A DNA stretch of 64,000 nt from Paracoccus sp. S1E-3. GTDB taxonomy: Bacteria > Pseudomonadota > Alphaproteobacteria > Rhodobacterales > Rhodobacteraceae. The notes beneath the pieces were generated by a model, which was not told where the DNA came from, did no database searches, and saw nothing but the letters and a program-made list of their open reading frames with translations. The DNA is taken from assembly GCF_013868135.1 (NCBI RefSeq), contig NZ_JACEMU010000015.1:124001-188000 (forward strand), given 5' to 3'. A program made the position numbers and the translations under genes. Positions 8,824 to 17,468 of this stretch are shown here, in pieces; within the stretch, counting starts at the first letter, position 1, and each line of letters begins with the position of its first letter.

Positions 8824-9420
8824 ATGGCCCGAACCCGCGCCAGCGATTTCGCCGAAAAGCAGCAGGACCTGCTGCGCAATGCGGCAGCCGTCATTGCCGA
8901 GCAGGGCATGGACAAGGCGTCCATGTCCCAGATCGCCGAACGCGCCGGCGTCTCGAAGGCGCTGCTCTATCACTACTATCCGGGCAAGGATGCGCTGATC
9001 TTTGCGATCATCCACACCCATCTGGCCGAGGTGGACGAAGCGGTCGCGGCCGCAGATGACGCCGCGCTGCCCGACCGGGACAGGCTGCGCAAGCTGGTCG
9101 GTGCGGTGCTGGATGTCTATCGCGGCGCCGATAATGAGCATATCGTCCAGTTGAATGCCAAGCGCGCGCTGACCGAGGATCAGCAGCAGCAACTGGCCGC
9201 GATCGAGCGCCGCATCGTGCGCCGGTTCTCGCTGGTCATCGACCGCATCAATCCCGAATTGCGCAACGGACGCCCGCTGCTGATGCCGGTGACCATGTCG
9301 CTGTTCGGAATGATGAACTGGGTCTATATGTGGTTCAAGGACGGCGGCCCGATCACCCGCGAGGATTACGCCGACATCGCCACCACCCTGATCCTCGAAG
9401 GGGTTAAGGCCGTCCGCTGA
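8824..9420 (+). CDS. TetR/AcrR family regulator, probable repressor of the paa genes
   Basis: 198 residues. The N-terminal helix-turn-helix (about 25-60) contains MSQIAERAGVSKALLYHYY, a standard TetR DNA-binding unit. The remainder is helical and should bind an acyl-CoA-like ligand and dimerise. It lies 89 bases after paaK on the same strand, with an AGGAAG Shine-Dalgarno before the ATG. Position and family suggest a PaaR-like role, with phenylacetyl-CoA as the likely inducer and the palindrome at 6093-6108 as its likely site. Neither is shown by the sequence. Confidence 0.88.
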   Translation: MARTRASDFAEKQQDLLRNAAAVIAEQGMDKASMSQIAERAGVSKALLYHYYPGKDALIFAIIHTHLAEVDEAVAAADDAALPDRDRLRKLVGAVLDVYRGADNEHIVQLNAKRALTEDQQQQLAAIERRIVRRFSLVIDRINPELRNGRPLLMPVTMSLFGMMNWVYMWFKDGGPITREDYADIATTLILEGVKAVR

Positions 9421-9713
9421 GAGCAGGCCGTTCCGCCCTGCGCAGGCGAGGGCACATTTGCCGCCTGCGGCGATACGGGCGCGCAAGGATCGGATCGGCG
9501 GTTGAGGCTGTCGTGAATATCGGGCGGCCTTGCGGATTCGCGCGGACGGTGCGATCCGCAAATTTCATCACCACCATGTCCCAACCCGGCGGCCGCGCGA
9601 CCTTGACCAACAGCGCTGGCTGTTCGGGATGAGGGCGCTATGTCGCAGGCGGCAGACTTTCCTGCGCCACAGATGCGGGTTAAGACCCGGTCTTCGCCAG
9701 CATTTCGGATCCG

Positions 9714-11348
9714 ATGGACCGCACGCCTTCCCCCTCTGCCCTTGCCGCACGGCGCATCGAAACCCCGGTGCGGGCGCAACTGTCCCGCGCCAGCGCGCTG
9801 GCGGTTCTGGCCGGGCTGATCTGGCCCTTGCAGGCGGCTGCGATCGCCTGGGCCATCGCCGGTTGGGTCGGCGGCGATCTTGACCACACCGCACCGGCGG
9901 CGGGGCTGTTCCTGCTGGGCGCGGTAATTCGGGCGGCGCTGGATTGGCGGGCGGGCGGCATCCTGTTCCGGGCCGGCGATGCCGTGCTGGGCCAGCAGCG
10001 CGCCGCGCTGATCGCGCGGGAACTGGCCGCGCGCGGACCCGCGCCCTCGGCGGCGATGGCGGCACTGGCCGCCGAGAAGCTGCCGCTTCTGTTGCCCTGG
10101 ATCACCCGCTATCGCCCGGCCATGGCGCGGGCGCGGGTGCTGCCTTTCGTCCACATCGCCATCGCCGCCGTGATCGCCTGGCCTGCTGCGCTGATCCTGG
10201 CGGTGGCGGGACCGCTGATCCCAGTCTTCATGGCGCTGATCGGGATGGCCGCGGAATCCGCCTCGCGCAGGCATCTGGCCGAGATCGGCAGTCTGAATGC
10301 GCTGCTGATGGAGCGTCTGGGTGCGCTGATCGACCTGCGTCTGCTGGGGGCCGAGGCCCGCGCCGGCGCCGATTTCGATGCCCGCGCGGACAACCTGCGC
10401 GCGCGGACCATGGCGGTGCTGCGGGTCGCCTTCCTGTCCTCAACCGTGCTGGAACTGTTCGCCGCAATCGGGGTCGCGCTGATGGCGGTCTATGTCGGCT
10501 TCACCCTTCTGGGCGTGCTGAATTTCGGCACCTGGGGGCGCGAGATGAGCATTGCGCAAGGCATTCTGCTGCTGCTGCTCGCCCCCGATTATTTCCAGCC
10601 CCTGCGCGATCTGGCCGCCGCCTGGCACGACCGCGCCGCAGCCCTTGCCGTCGCCACCGAACTGGCCGAGGCCGAGGCCGCGCCGCGCCAGCCGATGCTG
10701 GGCGCAGGCGCGCCCGCTGATCCCTTGCCCGGCGCGCTGCGCCTGCAAATGCGCGACGCGGTGGCGGCGCTGCCGGGCGGGGCGGGGCTGGCGCTGCCCG
10801 ATCTGGACCTTGGGGCGGGGCAGTCGCTGGCGGTGACCGGCGAAAGCGGGGCAGGGAAGTCGACGCTTCTGGGCGTCGTCTCGGGGCTGGTTCCGCTGCA
10901 GGGCGGACAGGTGCTGGTCGCGGACCGGCCGCTGACGGACGCGAATGCCGATGCCTGGCGGGCGCGGCTGGCGGTGATGCCGCAGGGCTTGCATCTGCCC
11001 GACATGACGCTGCGCGAATGGCTGGGGCCGGGCGATCCCGCGCCGGCTCTGCGCCGCGCCCATGTCGAAGGCGTGGTTGCCCGGCTGCCCGACGGGTTGC
11101 AGACGCGGCTGGGCGAGACCGGCGCCGGTGTCTCGGGCGGCGAGGCGCGCCGCCTGTTGCTGGCGCGCACCATTCACGCCGGGCGCGAATTGCTGATCGC
11201 CGACGAACCGACCGCCGACCTCGATCCCGAGACCGCCGCCCAGATCATCGACAGCCTGCGCGCCCTGCAGGCACAGGGCCACACGCTGCTGATCGCCACC
11301 CATGACCCGGCGCTGATCGCCGCCATGGACCGCGAGGTCCGGCTGTGA
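9714..11348 (+). CDS. cydD: Cysteine/glutathione ABC exporter subunit CydD
   Basis: Half-transporter of 544 residues with N-terminal membrane helices and a C-terminal ATPase domain. Walker A is TGESGAGKSTLLG, the signature VSGGEARRLLLARTI, Walker B ELLIADEPTADLD and the H-loop ATHD. CydDC exports cysteine and glutathione to the periplasm, which is needed for maturation of cytochrome bd. The ATG follows a 293-base intergenic stretch (9421-9713) in which I see no gene and no FNR-type box. Its stop overlaps cydC by GTGA. Confidence 0.93.
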   Translation: MDRTPSPSALAARRIETPVRAQLSRASALAVLAGLIWPLQAAAIAWAIAGWVGGDLDHTAPAAGLFLLGAVIRAALDWRAGGILFRAGDAVLGQQRAALIARELAARGPAPSAAMAALAAEKLPLLLPWITRYRPAMARARVLPFVHIAIAAVIAWPAALILAVAGPLIPVFMALIGMAAESASRRHLAEIGSLNALLMERLGALIDLRLLGAEARAGADFDARADNLRARTMAVLRVAFLSSTVLELFAAIGVALMAVYVGFTLLGVLNFGTWGREMSIAQGILLLLLAPDYFQPLRDLAAAWHDRAAALAVATELAEAEAAPRQPMLGAGAPADPLPGALRLQMRDAVAALPGGAGLALPDLDLGAGQSLAVTGESGAGKSTLLGVVSGLVPLQGGQVLVADRPLTDANADAWRARLAVMPQGLHLPDMTLREWLGPGDPAPALRRAHVEGVVARLPDGLQTRLGETGAGVSGGEARRLLLARTIHAGRELLIADEPTADLDPETAAQIIDSLRALQAQGHTLLIATHDPALIAAMDREVRL

Positions 11349-12952
11349 CCGATCTGCGCCTGATCCTGAACCGCATCCTGCGCGCCGCGCCCTGGCAGAT
11401 GGCGGCGGGGGCGGGGCTGGCGCTGCTGGTGCTGATCTTCGGGACGGCGCTGCTGGGGGTCTCGGGCTGGTTCATCACCGCGACCGGGATCGCCGGGCTG
11501 GCCGGCGCGGGGATCGCCTTCGACGTGTTCCGGCCCTCGGCCTCGATCCGGTTCTTCGCCATGGGCCGCACCGCCGCCCGCTATGGCGAGCGTGTCTTCA
11601 CGCATGAGGCCGTGCTGCGCGCCCTCGCCGCGCTGCGGGGCGATCTGCTGCGCGGCCTGGCCGGGCGTCCGGCACGGCAGGTGGACGCCATGCGCTCCGA
11701 GGCCGCACTGACCCGGATCACCGCCGATGTCGATGCGCTGGATGGGCTGGTGCTGCGGCTGATGCTGCCGCTGGCCGCCGGGCTGGTCGCGCATCTGCTG
11801 GCGGCGCTGGCGCTTTGGGCCATCGTCGGGGCGCCGGTGGCCTGCACCGTGGTGGCCGGTTATCTGCCCGGCACGGCATTTGCGCTGATCCGGCTGGCCC
11901 GGCGCGCCACCGCGCCCGCACAGCAGGCCGAGGCGGCGACCCAGGCTCTGCGACGTAACCTGATCGCCGGGCTGCGCGACCGCGCGGCGCTGATCGTCGC
12001 CGGCCGCCTGCCGGCGCTGGAAGATGCGCTTCATCAGCAGGACCGTGCGGCGCGGGCGGCCGCGACCCGGCTGGACCGGGCGGAACGCGCCGCCCGCGCC
12101 ATATTGTCGCTGCTGCCGGCGCTGGCGGGGGCGCTGGCGCTGCTGGCGGGGGCGTGGATGATCGGGCAGGGGCAGACCGGACCTGCAGCCGCCGCCATCG
12201 GCTTTTTCGTGGCGCTGGGTCTGGGCGAGACGCTGACCGCCTTGCCGCGCGGTCTGGCCGAGTTGGGCCGGATGCGCGATGCCGCAGCGCGGGTTGCGCC
12301 ATTGCTGCGTCCCACCGCAGCTTTGCCGAAGGCCGCCCCTGCGGTGGAGCAGGGACCGGTCCTGCGGCTCAGCCAGCCCGATCTGGTGCTGGAGGCGGGA
12401 CAGATGGCGGCGCTGACCGGTCCCAGCGGATCGGGCAAGACCACGCTTCTGTGGCAGATCGCCGGGCTTCTGCCGCCCTTCGCCCCCATCGCGCTTTGGG
12501 GCGTGCCGGTGCAGGACTGGCCCGAGGACGCCCTGCGCGCCCGCGTCACGCTGGTGCCGCAGCGCGCGGCGCTGATCGCGGGGACGATTGCCGAAAACCT
12601 CGCGCTGTCGGGCGAGGACGATCCCGCCCGTATGGCCGAGGCGCTGGAGGCGGTGGGCCTGACGCAAGCGCTCGCCCCGCGCGGGGGCCTGAACACGCTG
12701 CTGGGCGAAGGCGGCGCGGGGCTTTCGGGCGGACAGGCCCGGCGGCTGGCAGTTGCGCGCGCCATTCTGCGCCGCCCCGGCCTGCTGCTGCTGGACGAAC
12801 CGACCGAGGGGCTGGACGATGCCAGCGCCGATCGGATGCTCTCGGGTCTGCGCAGCGCGTTGCCGGATGCGGCGATCCTCTGCGCCATGCACCGCCATGG
12901 CGATCATCCGGTCTTCGGGCGATATGTCGCATTCAAAATGCGGCATTGGTAA
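11345..12952 (+). CDS. cydC: Cysteine/glutathione ABC exporter subunit CydC
   Basis: Partner half-transporter of CydD, 535 residues. The GTG start overlaps the cydD stop (GTGA). The N-terminal membrane region includes the typical CydC stretch with SGWFITATGIAGLAG (about 40-55) and RYGERVFTHEAVLR (about 80). The C-terminal ATPase has Walker A TGPSGSGKTTLL, signature LSGGQARRLAVARAI, Walker B LLLLDEPTEGLDD and the H-loop in AMHRHGD. It sits 81 bases upstream of cydA. A short 6-bp stem-loop lies at 12968-12982 in that gap. Confidence 0.93.
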   Translation: MTDLRLILNRILRAAPWQMAAGAGLALLVLIFGTALLGVSGWFITATGIAGLAGAGIAFDVFRPSASIRFFAMGRTAARYGERVFTHEAVLRALAALRGDLLRGLAGRPARQVDAMRSEAALTRITADVDALDGLVLRLMLPLAAGLVAHLLAALALWAIVGAPVACTVVAGYLPGTAFALIRLARRATAPAQQAEAATQALRRNLIAGLRDRAALIVAGRLPALEDALHQQDRAARAAATRLDRAERAARAILSLLPALAGALALLAGAWMIGQGQTGPAAAAIGFFVALGLGETLTALPRGLAELGRMRDAAARVAPLLRPTAALPKAAPAVEQGPVLRLSQPDLVLEAGQMAALTGPSGSGKTTLLWQIAGLLPPFAPIALWGVPVQDWPEDALRARVTLVPQRAALIAGTIAENLALSGEDDPARMAEALEAVGLTQALAPRGGLNTLLGEGGAGLSGGQARRLAVARAILRRPGLLLLDEPTEGLDDASADRMLSGLRSALPDAAILCAMHRHGDHPVFGRYVAFKMRHW

Positions 12953-13033
12953 GCGAGATCAGGGACGCTACCCTCGGGGTAGATTCTGGCCAGCCGGTAT
13001 CGGACTTCTGACCGGCCTACCGAAGGAACGCCC

Positions 13034-14629
13034 ATGGAGCTGGACATTGTCGATCTGTCACGCCTGCAATTCGCGCTGACGGCCCTCTTTCATTTTCTGT
13101 TCGTGCCATTGACCCTCGGCCTGTCGGTGATCGTCGCCATCATGGAAACGGTCTATGTGATGACCAACCGCCCGATCTGGCGGCAGATGACAAAATTCTG
13201 GGGCAGTCTGTTCGGGATCAACTTCGCCATCGGGGTCGCCACCGGCGTGACGATGGAGTTCCAGTTCGGCATGAACTGGTCCTATTACTCGCAATATGTC
13301 GGTGACATCTTCGGCGCGCCGCTGGCGCTGGAAGGGTTGATGGCCTTCTTCATGGAGGCCACCTTCGTCGGGCTGTTCTTCTTCGGCTGGGACCGGCTGT
13401 CGAAGCCGGCGCATCTGATGGTGACCTGGCTGGTGGCAATCGCGACGAATTTCTCGGCGCTGTGGATCCTGATCGCGAATGGCTGGATGCAGCACCCGGT
13501 CGGCGCGGCCTTCAATCCGATGACCATGCGGATGGAGATGACCAGCTTCTACGACGTGGTGATGAACCCGGTGGCGCAGGCGAAATTCGTCCATACCGTC
13601 AGCGCGGGTTATGTCATGGGCTCGGTCTTCGTGCTGGCGGTCTCGGCCTGGTATCTGCTGAAGGGGCGCCATATCGCACTTGCGCGACGTTCGATCACGG
13701 TCGCGGCCTCGTTCGGGCTGGCGGGTGCGCTGTCGGTCGTCGTGCTGGGGGACGAATCGGGCTATGATGCTGGTGAAAACCAGCAGATGAAGATGGCCGC
13801 CATCGAGGCGATGTGGAACACTCAACCCGCGCCCGCGTCCTTCACCGTGTTCGGCATCCCCGATCAGGAAGCGCGCGAGACGAAATACGCCATCCACATC
13901 CCCTGGGTCATGGGCCTGATCGGCACCCGCAGCCTGACCGAGCCGATCGCCGGCATCAACCAGCTTGAGGCCCAGGCCGAACTGCGGGTCCGCCGCGGGA
14001 TCCTCGCCTATGACGCGGTGATGAAAATCCGCGAAACGCCACAGGCCATGGGCGACCCCGCCATACGCGCCCAGTTCGAGGACAATGCCGACGATTTCGG
14101 CCATGCGCTGCTGCTGCTGCGATATACCGACGATCCGCGCAAGGCGACCGATGCCCAGATCGCCCAGGCGGCCGAGGATACCATTCCCCATGTCTGGCCG
14201 ATCTTCTGGGCCTTCCGCATCATGGCAGGCCTCGGCTTTACCTTCATCCTGACCATGGCCTTCTTCTTCTGGCGCTCCAGCTTCTGCCGGCAGACCTATC
14301 CGCGATGGTCGCTGTGGCTGGCGGTGGTGATGGTTCCGACGCCCTGGATCGCTGCCGAAATGGGCTGGATCGTGGCCGAATACGGCCGCCAGCCCTGGAC
14401 GGTGGACGGGGTGCTGCCCACCGCGCTGTCGGTCAGTCACCTGACCATCAGCGACGTATTGCTGACGCTGATCGGTTTCGCGGTCTTCTATTCGATCCTG
14501 TTCGTGATCGAGATGATGCTGATGCTGAAGGCGATCCGCAAGGGGCCGACCGATGACGTGCAACTGACCGAAGACTGGGAGGCCGCGCATATCCGGCGCC
14601 TCTCGCCCACCCAAAACCCGGCGGAGTAG
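13034..14629 (+). CDS. cydA: Cytochrome bd ubiquinol oxidase subunit I
   Basis: Integral-membrane heme subunit of the high-affinity quinol oxidase, 531 residues. The heme b595 ligand His20 lies in LFHFLFVPLTLG. The QFGMNWSYYSQYVGDIFGAPLALEG run is cut here to its key parts QFGMNW and GAPLALEG (about 77-100). KMAAIEAMW and GINQL mark the Q-loop, which is of the long type, and EMGWIVAEYGRQPW (about 442-455) carries conserved quinol-site residues. It is spaced four bases from cydB and matches the Escherichia coli CydA length. The complex reduces oxygen to water under microaerobic conditions. Confidence 0.96.
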   Translation: MELDIVDLSRLQFALTALFHFLFVPLTLGLSVIVAIMETVYVMTNRPIWRQMTKFWGSLFGINFAIGVATGVTMEFQFGMNWSYYSQYVGDIFGAPLALEGLMAFFMEATFVGLFFFGWDRLSKPAHLMVTWLVAIATNFSALWILIANGWMQHPVGAAFNPMTMRMEMTSFYDVVMNPVAQAKFVHTVSAGYVMGSVFVLAVSAWYLLKGRHIALARRSITVAASFGLAGALSVVVLGDESGYDAGENQQMKMAAIEAMWNTQPAPASFTVFGIPDQEARETKYAIHIPWVMGLIGTRSLTEPIAGINQLEAQAELRVRRGILAYDAVMKIRETPQAMGDPAIRAQFEDNADDFGHALLLLRYTDDPRKATDAQIAQAAEDTIPHVWPIFWAFRIMAGLGFTFILTMAFFFWRSSFCRQTYPRWSLWLAVVMVPTPWIAAEMGWIVAEYGRQPWTVDGVLPTALSVSHLTISDVLLTLIGFAVFYSILFVIEMMLMLKAIRKGPTDDVQLTEDWEAAHIRRLSPTQNPAE

Positions 14630-14633
14630 TCCG

Positions 14634-15797
14634 ATGATCCTGCACGAATTTTTCTCGTTGGAATTCCTGCGCGTCCTGTGGTGGCTGCTGCTTGGGGTGA
14701 TGCTGATCGCCTTCGCGCTGACCGATGGCTTCGACATGGGGGTGGGGGCGCTTTTGCCCTTCCTTGGCCGCACCGACACCGAGCGGCGTATCATCATCAA
14801 CACCGTCGGCCCGGTCTGGGAGGGCAATCAGGTCTGGTTCATCCTCGGCGGTGGGTCCATCTTCGCGGCCTGGCCGCTGCTTTATGCGGTCAGCTTCTCG
14901 GGCTTCTATCTGGCGATGTTCGTGATCCTGTCGGCGCTGATCGTGCGGCCGGTGGCATTCAAGTATCGCTCCAAGCGCCCCGGCAAGGCCTGGCGGACGG
15001 CGTGGGACTGGGCGCTCTGCTATGGCGGCGCGGTGCCGGCGCTCCTGTTCGGGGTTGCGGTGGGAAATATCCTGCTGGGCGTGCCCTTCCGCCTCACGCC
15101 CGACCTGCTGTCGATCTATGACGGCAATGCGCTCCAGAAGCTGACCGGCCTGCTGCGCCCCTTCGCGCTGCTGGCGGGCGTGGTGTCCTTCGCGATGCTG
15201 ATCATGCACGGCTCGGCCTGGCTGATCCTGAAGACCGAAGACCCGATTGCCAGCCGCGCGCGCCGCACCGGCACGGTGGCGGCAATGATCGCGGGCGCGG
15301 GCTATGCGCTTGGCGGGCTGTGGCTGGCCCTGGGGATCGAGGGCTTTCACTTCGTCACCCAGCCCGATCCGAACGGCCCCTCGAACCCGCTGCTGAACGA
15401 TGTGGCGCAGGGCGGAAGCTGGCTGTCGGCCTATGCCGCGCGGCCCTGGATCGTCATCGCGCCGGTCCTGGGCTTTGTGGGCATCGCCATGGTGCTGCGC
15501 GCCTTTCGCGCGGGCGGGGATCGCTCGCCGCTGCTCTGGTCGAAACTGGCGATCTTCGGGATGGTGGCGTCGGTCGGGCTGACCATGTTCCCCATCATCC
15601 TGCCCTCGAACACCGATCCGCGCTCCTCGCTGACGGTCTGGGATGCCTCATCCTCGCAACTGACGCTGTTTGTGATGATGGTCGCCTGCGCGATCTTCCT
15701 GCCCCTGATCATGGTCTACACCGCCTGGGTCTATCGGGTGTTGTGGGGCAAGGTGACCGCTAAGGAAGTCTCCGACCCCGACAGCCACGCTTATTGA
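14634..15797 (+). CDS. cydB: Cytochrome bd ubiquinol oxidase subunit II
   Basis: Second integral subunit, 387 residues with eight or so hydrophobic segments. Family landmarks are the N-terminal LIAFALTDGFDMGVGALLP segment (about 22-40), PVWEGNQVWFILGGG (about 61-75) and RPVAFKYRSKR (about 104-114). It follows cydA after four bases and precedes cydX after 11 bases, so cydA-cydB-cydX are expected to be co-translated. Confidence 0.96.
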   Translation: MILHEFFSLEFLRVLWWLLLGVMLIAFALTDGFDMGVGALLPFLGRTDTERRIIINTVGPVWEGNQVWFILGGGSIFAAWPLLYAVSFSGFYLAMFVILSALIVRPVAFKYRSKRPGKAWRTAWDWALCYGGAVPALLFGVAVGNILLGVPFRLTPDLLSIYDGNALQKLTGLLRPFALLAGVVSFAMLIMHGSAWLILKTEDPIASRARRTGTVAAMIAGAGYALGGLWLALGIEGFHFVTQPDPNGPSNPLLNDVAQGGSWLSAYAARPWIVIAPVLGFVGIAMVLRAFRAGGDRSPLLWSKLAIFGMVASVGLTMFPIILPSNTDPRSSLTVWDASSSQLTLFVMMVACAIFLPLIMVYTAWVYRVLWGKVTAKEVSDPDSHAY

Positions 15798-15808
15798 AGG
15801 AGTTTCGC

Positions 15809-15946
15809 ATGTGGTATTTTGCATGGGTGCTGGGCTTGGCGATGGCGGCGCTGTTCGCGGTGGTCAACGCCATGTGGCTGGAATTCCAGCACGACCGCCG
15901 GACCGAGGCCGGACCGGCGGAGAAGGATGACGGCATCGCCCGCTGA
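15809..15946 (+). CDS. cydX: Cytochrome bd small subunit CydX
   Basis: A 45-residue single-pass membrane protein. It begins MWYFAWVLGLAMA, which matches the conserved CydX N-terminus (MWYFxWxLG), followed by one hydrophobic helix (about 4-24) and a charged tail with LEFQHDRR. GAAGGAG lies just ahead of the ATG, 11 bases after the cydB stop. CydX binds CydAB and is required for stable, active oxidase in enteric bacteria. The tail (about 20 residues after the helix) is longer than the minimum seen in short family members. Confidence 0.92.
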   Translation: MWYFAWVLGLAMAALFAVVNAMWLEFQHDRRTEAGPAEKDDGIAR

Positions 15947-15954
15947 GCCGACCC

Positions 15955-16010
15955 GGCGCGTCGCGGTTGCCTTGGCCCCGCAAACGGGGCAAATGAAGGC
16001 GTGACGCGCC
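15955..16010 (+). other. Nested stem-loops after cydX
   Basis: GGCGCGTC (15955-15962) pairs perfectly with GACGCGCC (16003-16010). Inside it, GCCCCG (15975-15980) pairs with CGGGGC (15985-15990) over a CAAA loop. There is no T-run, so this is not a classical terminator; an mRNA end structure or Rho-assisted stop for cydABX is the plain reading. Confidence 0.45.
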
Positions 16011-16038
16011 GCCCTGCAAGGTCGCGCCCGGCAAAGGG

Positions 16039-16464
16039 ATGGACATGGATATCAGGAAAATCGACGACACGATCTCGGTCACGCCGCAGATTCTGCCCGA
16101 GGAAATGGCCGAACTGGCGGCGCTCGGCTTTCGCAGCGTGATCGGCAACCGTCCCGATGGCGAAGAGGCCGGCCAACCGGGTCAGGACCAGATTGCCCGC
16201 GCCGCCGCCGAGGCCGGGCTGGAGTTCCGCTTCATCCCCGTGCGCCCCGGCGGCCTGACACCGGAGCTGGTGGCCGAATTCGGCGCGGCCATGGCCGAGA
16301 TGCCCGGCCCGGTGCTGGCCTATTGCCGCTCGGGCACGCGCAGCGCGACGATCTGGGCGCTGTCGCAATCCGGCCTGAAATCGCGGGACGAGATCCTGAC
16401 CGCGGGCGCCAGTGCCGGCTATGACCTGCGCGGCATCGCAGGCGCATTGCGCGACCCGGATTAA
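16039..16464 (+). CDS. DUF442 / TIGR01244 family phosphatase-like protein
   Basis: 141 residues, a single DUF442 domain related to the N-terminal domain of Blh-type proteins and to protein-tyrosine-phosphatase folds. The Cys-x5-Arg loop is YCRSGTRSA at about 95-102, following a typical VLAY strand. The N-terminus VTPQILPEEMAELAALGFRSV and NRPDGEE match the family. Members are described as sulfur-transferase- or phosphatase-like; the substrate here is unknown. It sits 93 bases after cydX and 12 before the S4 gene. The start could also be the ATG at 16045. Confidence 0.85.
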   Translation: MDMDIRKIDDTISVTPQILPEEMAELAALGFRSVIGNRPDGEEAGQPGQDQIARAAAEAGLEFRFIPVRPGGLTPELVAEFGAAMAEMPGPVLAYCRSGTRSATIWALSQSGLKSRDEILTAGASAGYDLRGIAGALRDPD

Positions 16465-16476
16465 GGCGTCGCGGGG

Positions 16477-16767
16477 ATGGAGTCGGTCCGGCTGGACAAG
16501 TTCCTGTGGGCGGCGCGGTTCTACAAGACCCGCGCGCTTGCCCAGCAGATGATCGAAGCCGCGAAGGTCCGCATCGACGGCCAGCCGGTGAAACCCGCTC
16601 GCCCCATCCGCCCCGGTGCCCTGATCGAGCTGCGCCAGGGCCGGACCCGCCGCCGGATCGAGGTTCTGGCCCTGTCGGACATCCGCGGCCCCGCCCCGCA
16701 GGCGCAGCTTCTCTACCGCGATCTGGACCCGCCTGCCCAGGCCGGTATCTTCGACGATGAGGATTGA
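16477..16767 (+). CDS. hslR: S4-domain RNA-binding protein, Hsp15 type
   Basis: 96 residues with an N-terminal S4 fold: VRLDKFLWAARFYKTRALA (about 4-22), then VRIDGQPVKPARPIRPG (about 31-47). Hsp15 binds stalled 50S subunits carrying peptidyl-tRNA. The basic RRRIEVLAL segment (about 58-66) fits the family. It ends 10 bases before the left attachment core of the genomic island, so it is the last core gene before the insertion. Confidence 0.9.
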   Translation: MESVRLDKFLWAARFYKTRALAQQMIEAAKVRIDGQPVKPARPIRPGALIELRQGRTRRRIEVLALSDIRGPAPQAQLLYRDLDPPAQAGIFDDED

Positions 16768-16777
16768 GGCGCGAAAA

Positions 16778-16792
16778 TGGTAGGCCCGGAGG
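16778..16792. repeat. Left attachment core (att) of the genomic island
   Basis: TGGTAGGCCCGGAGG at 16778-16792 is identical to the 3' end of the tRNA gene at 26558-26572. Beyond the 15 identical bases the two copies diverge but still share TGAA-type similarity to the T-arm. This is the duplicated tRNA end left at the far side of the insertion. Confidence 0.85.
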
Positions 16793-16830
16793 ATTCTGAA
16801 ACCCTTTGAATCAAAAGCGAAAAGGGCTGG

Positions 16831-16921
16831 ATACCAACAAAAATACCAACAAATCCGTTGCATTTCGCCGGATTCGTCCGGGTGTTGCGATACCAACACA
16901 TAATCGCCGTGTTGGTATCGC
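16831..16921. repeat. Left-end ATACCAACA repeats and 13-bp inverted repeat
   Basis: ATACCAACA occurs at 16831-16839, 16843-16851 and 16890-16898, and inverted at 16910-16918. The last two sit in a perfect 13-bp inverted repeat: GCGATACCAACAC (16887-16899) with its complement at 16909-16921. The same 9-mer recurs three times at the right end. Position, just inside each att core, fits arm-type integrase binding sites. Confidence 0.75.
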
Positions 16922-17468
16922 GCAACTCACATCAGAAGCCGCACAGACGCACTTTCACGGTGCCCGTGCTCCGATCTAATGCCAGATTGCTACAGGGCGA
17001 CAAACTGCGACAGCACGCGGCAATTCGTAACTGTAGCCACGGCATGACCGGGGACCACGCGACCGACGCGACAGCACCCTTTAGGGCTGTCGCCTGTCGC
17101 GCCCCAAAGCCCCACACTGGAACAGGAAGATGGGTTCTGTTCACAGATCGCTTCCCGGCCATCATCGCCCAGGCTCAACCAGCCCAGCTTCGCTGCGGGA
17201 AATTTGAAATCGCTCGGGTTTCGCGGGTCGGTGTCCCCGCCCGACGCACCCCCACCCCCGGAAGGACCCAGAGCCAAGATGCGGCAGGTGCAATGATGTG
17301 TCCTGTTCGATCTTGACGTGTAGCCCATCAAGACGGTTGCGTGTCCGATTAAAGTATAATCGGGCGGGACGTGCTAAAGTCTCGCAAAAGTGTCCTATTT
17401 GACTTGTAGAATCATTTTTCGGACGATACCGATTTATCGGACAACCTATTAGGACGAAAGGGGCCATC
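16922..17468. other. Non-coding left end of island, with a strong stem-loop and recombinase upstream region
   Basis: No open frame here has a ribosome-binding site or a recognisable product. A stem-loop at 17068-17093 (GCGACAG with CTGTCGC, plus an inner CCC/GGG around TTTA) is the most marked structure. Nearer the recombinase gene there is a perfect 7-bp inverted repeat, CCGATTA (17345-17351) and TAATCGG (17357-17363). CCGATTTATCGG lies at about 17428-17440. The latter repeats may be operator or recombination sites of the adjacent serine recombinase. AT content rises at 17340-17460, consistent with a promoter. Confidence 0.5.

Noticed and set aside
12968-12982. CTACCC/GGGTAG stem-loop between cydC and cydA
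   Set aside because: Six base pairs with a 3-base loop and no T-run; too weak to call a terminator or attenuator.
16831-16921. Repeats considered as a small CRISPR array
   Set aside because: The unit is only 9 bp, spacing is irregular, orientation is mixed and there are no cas genes.
16858-17316. A 152-codon frame in the island's left end
   Set aside because: No Shine-Dalgarno, no family resemblance, and it runs through the inverted repeat and stem-loop; treated as non-coding.
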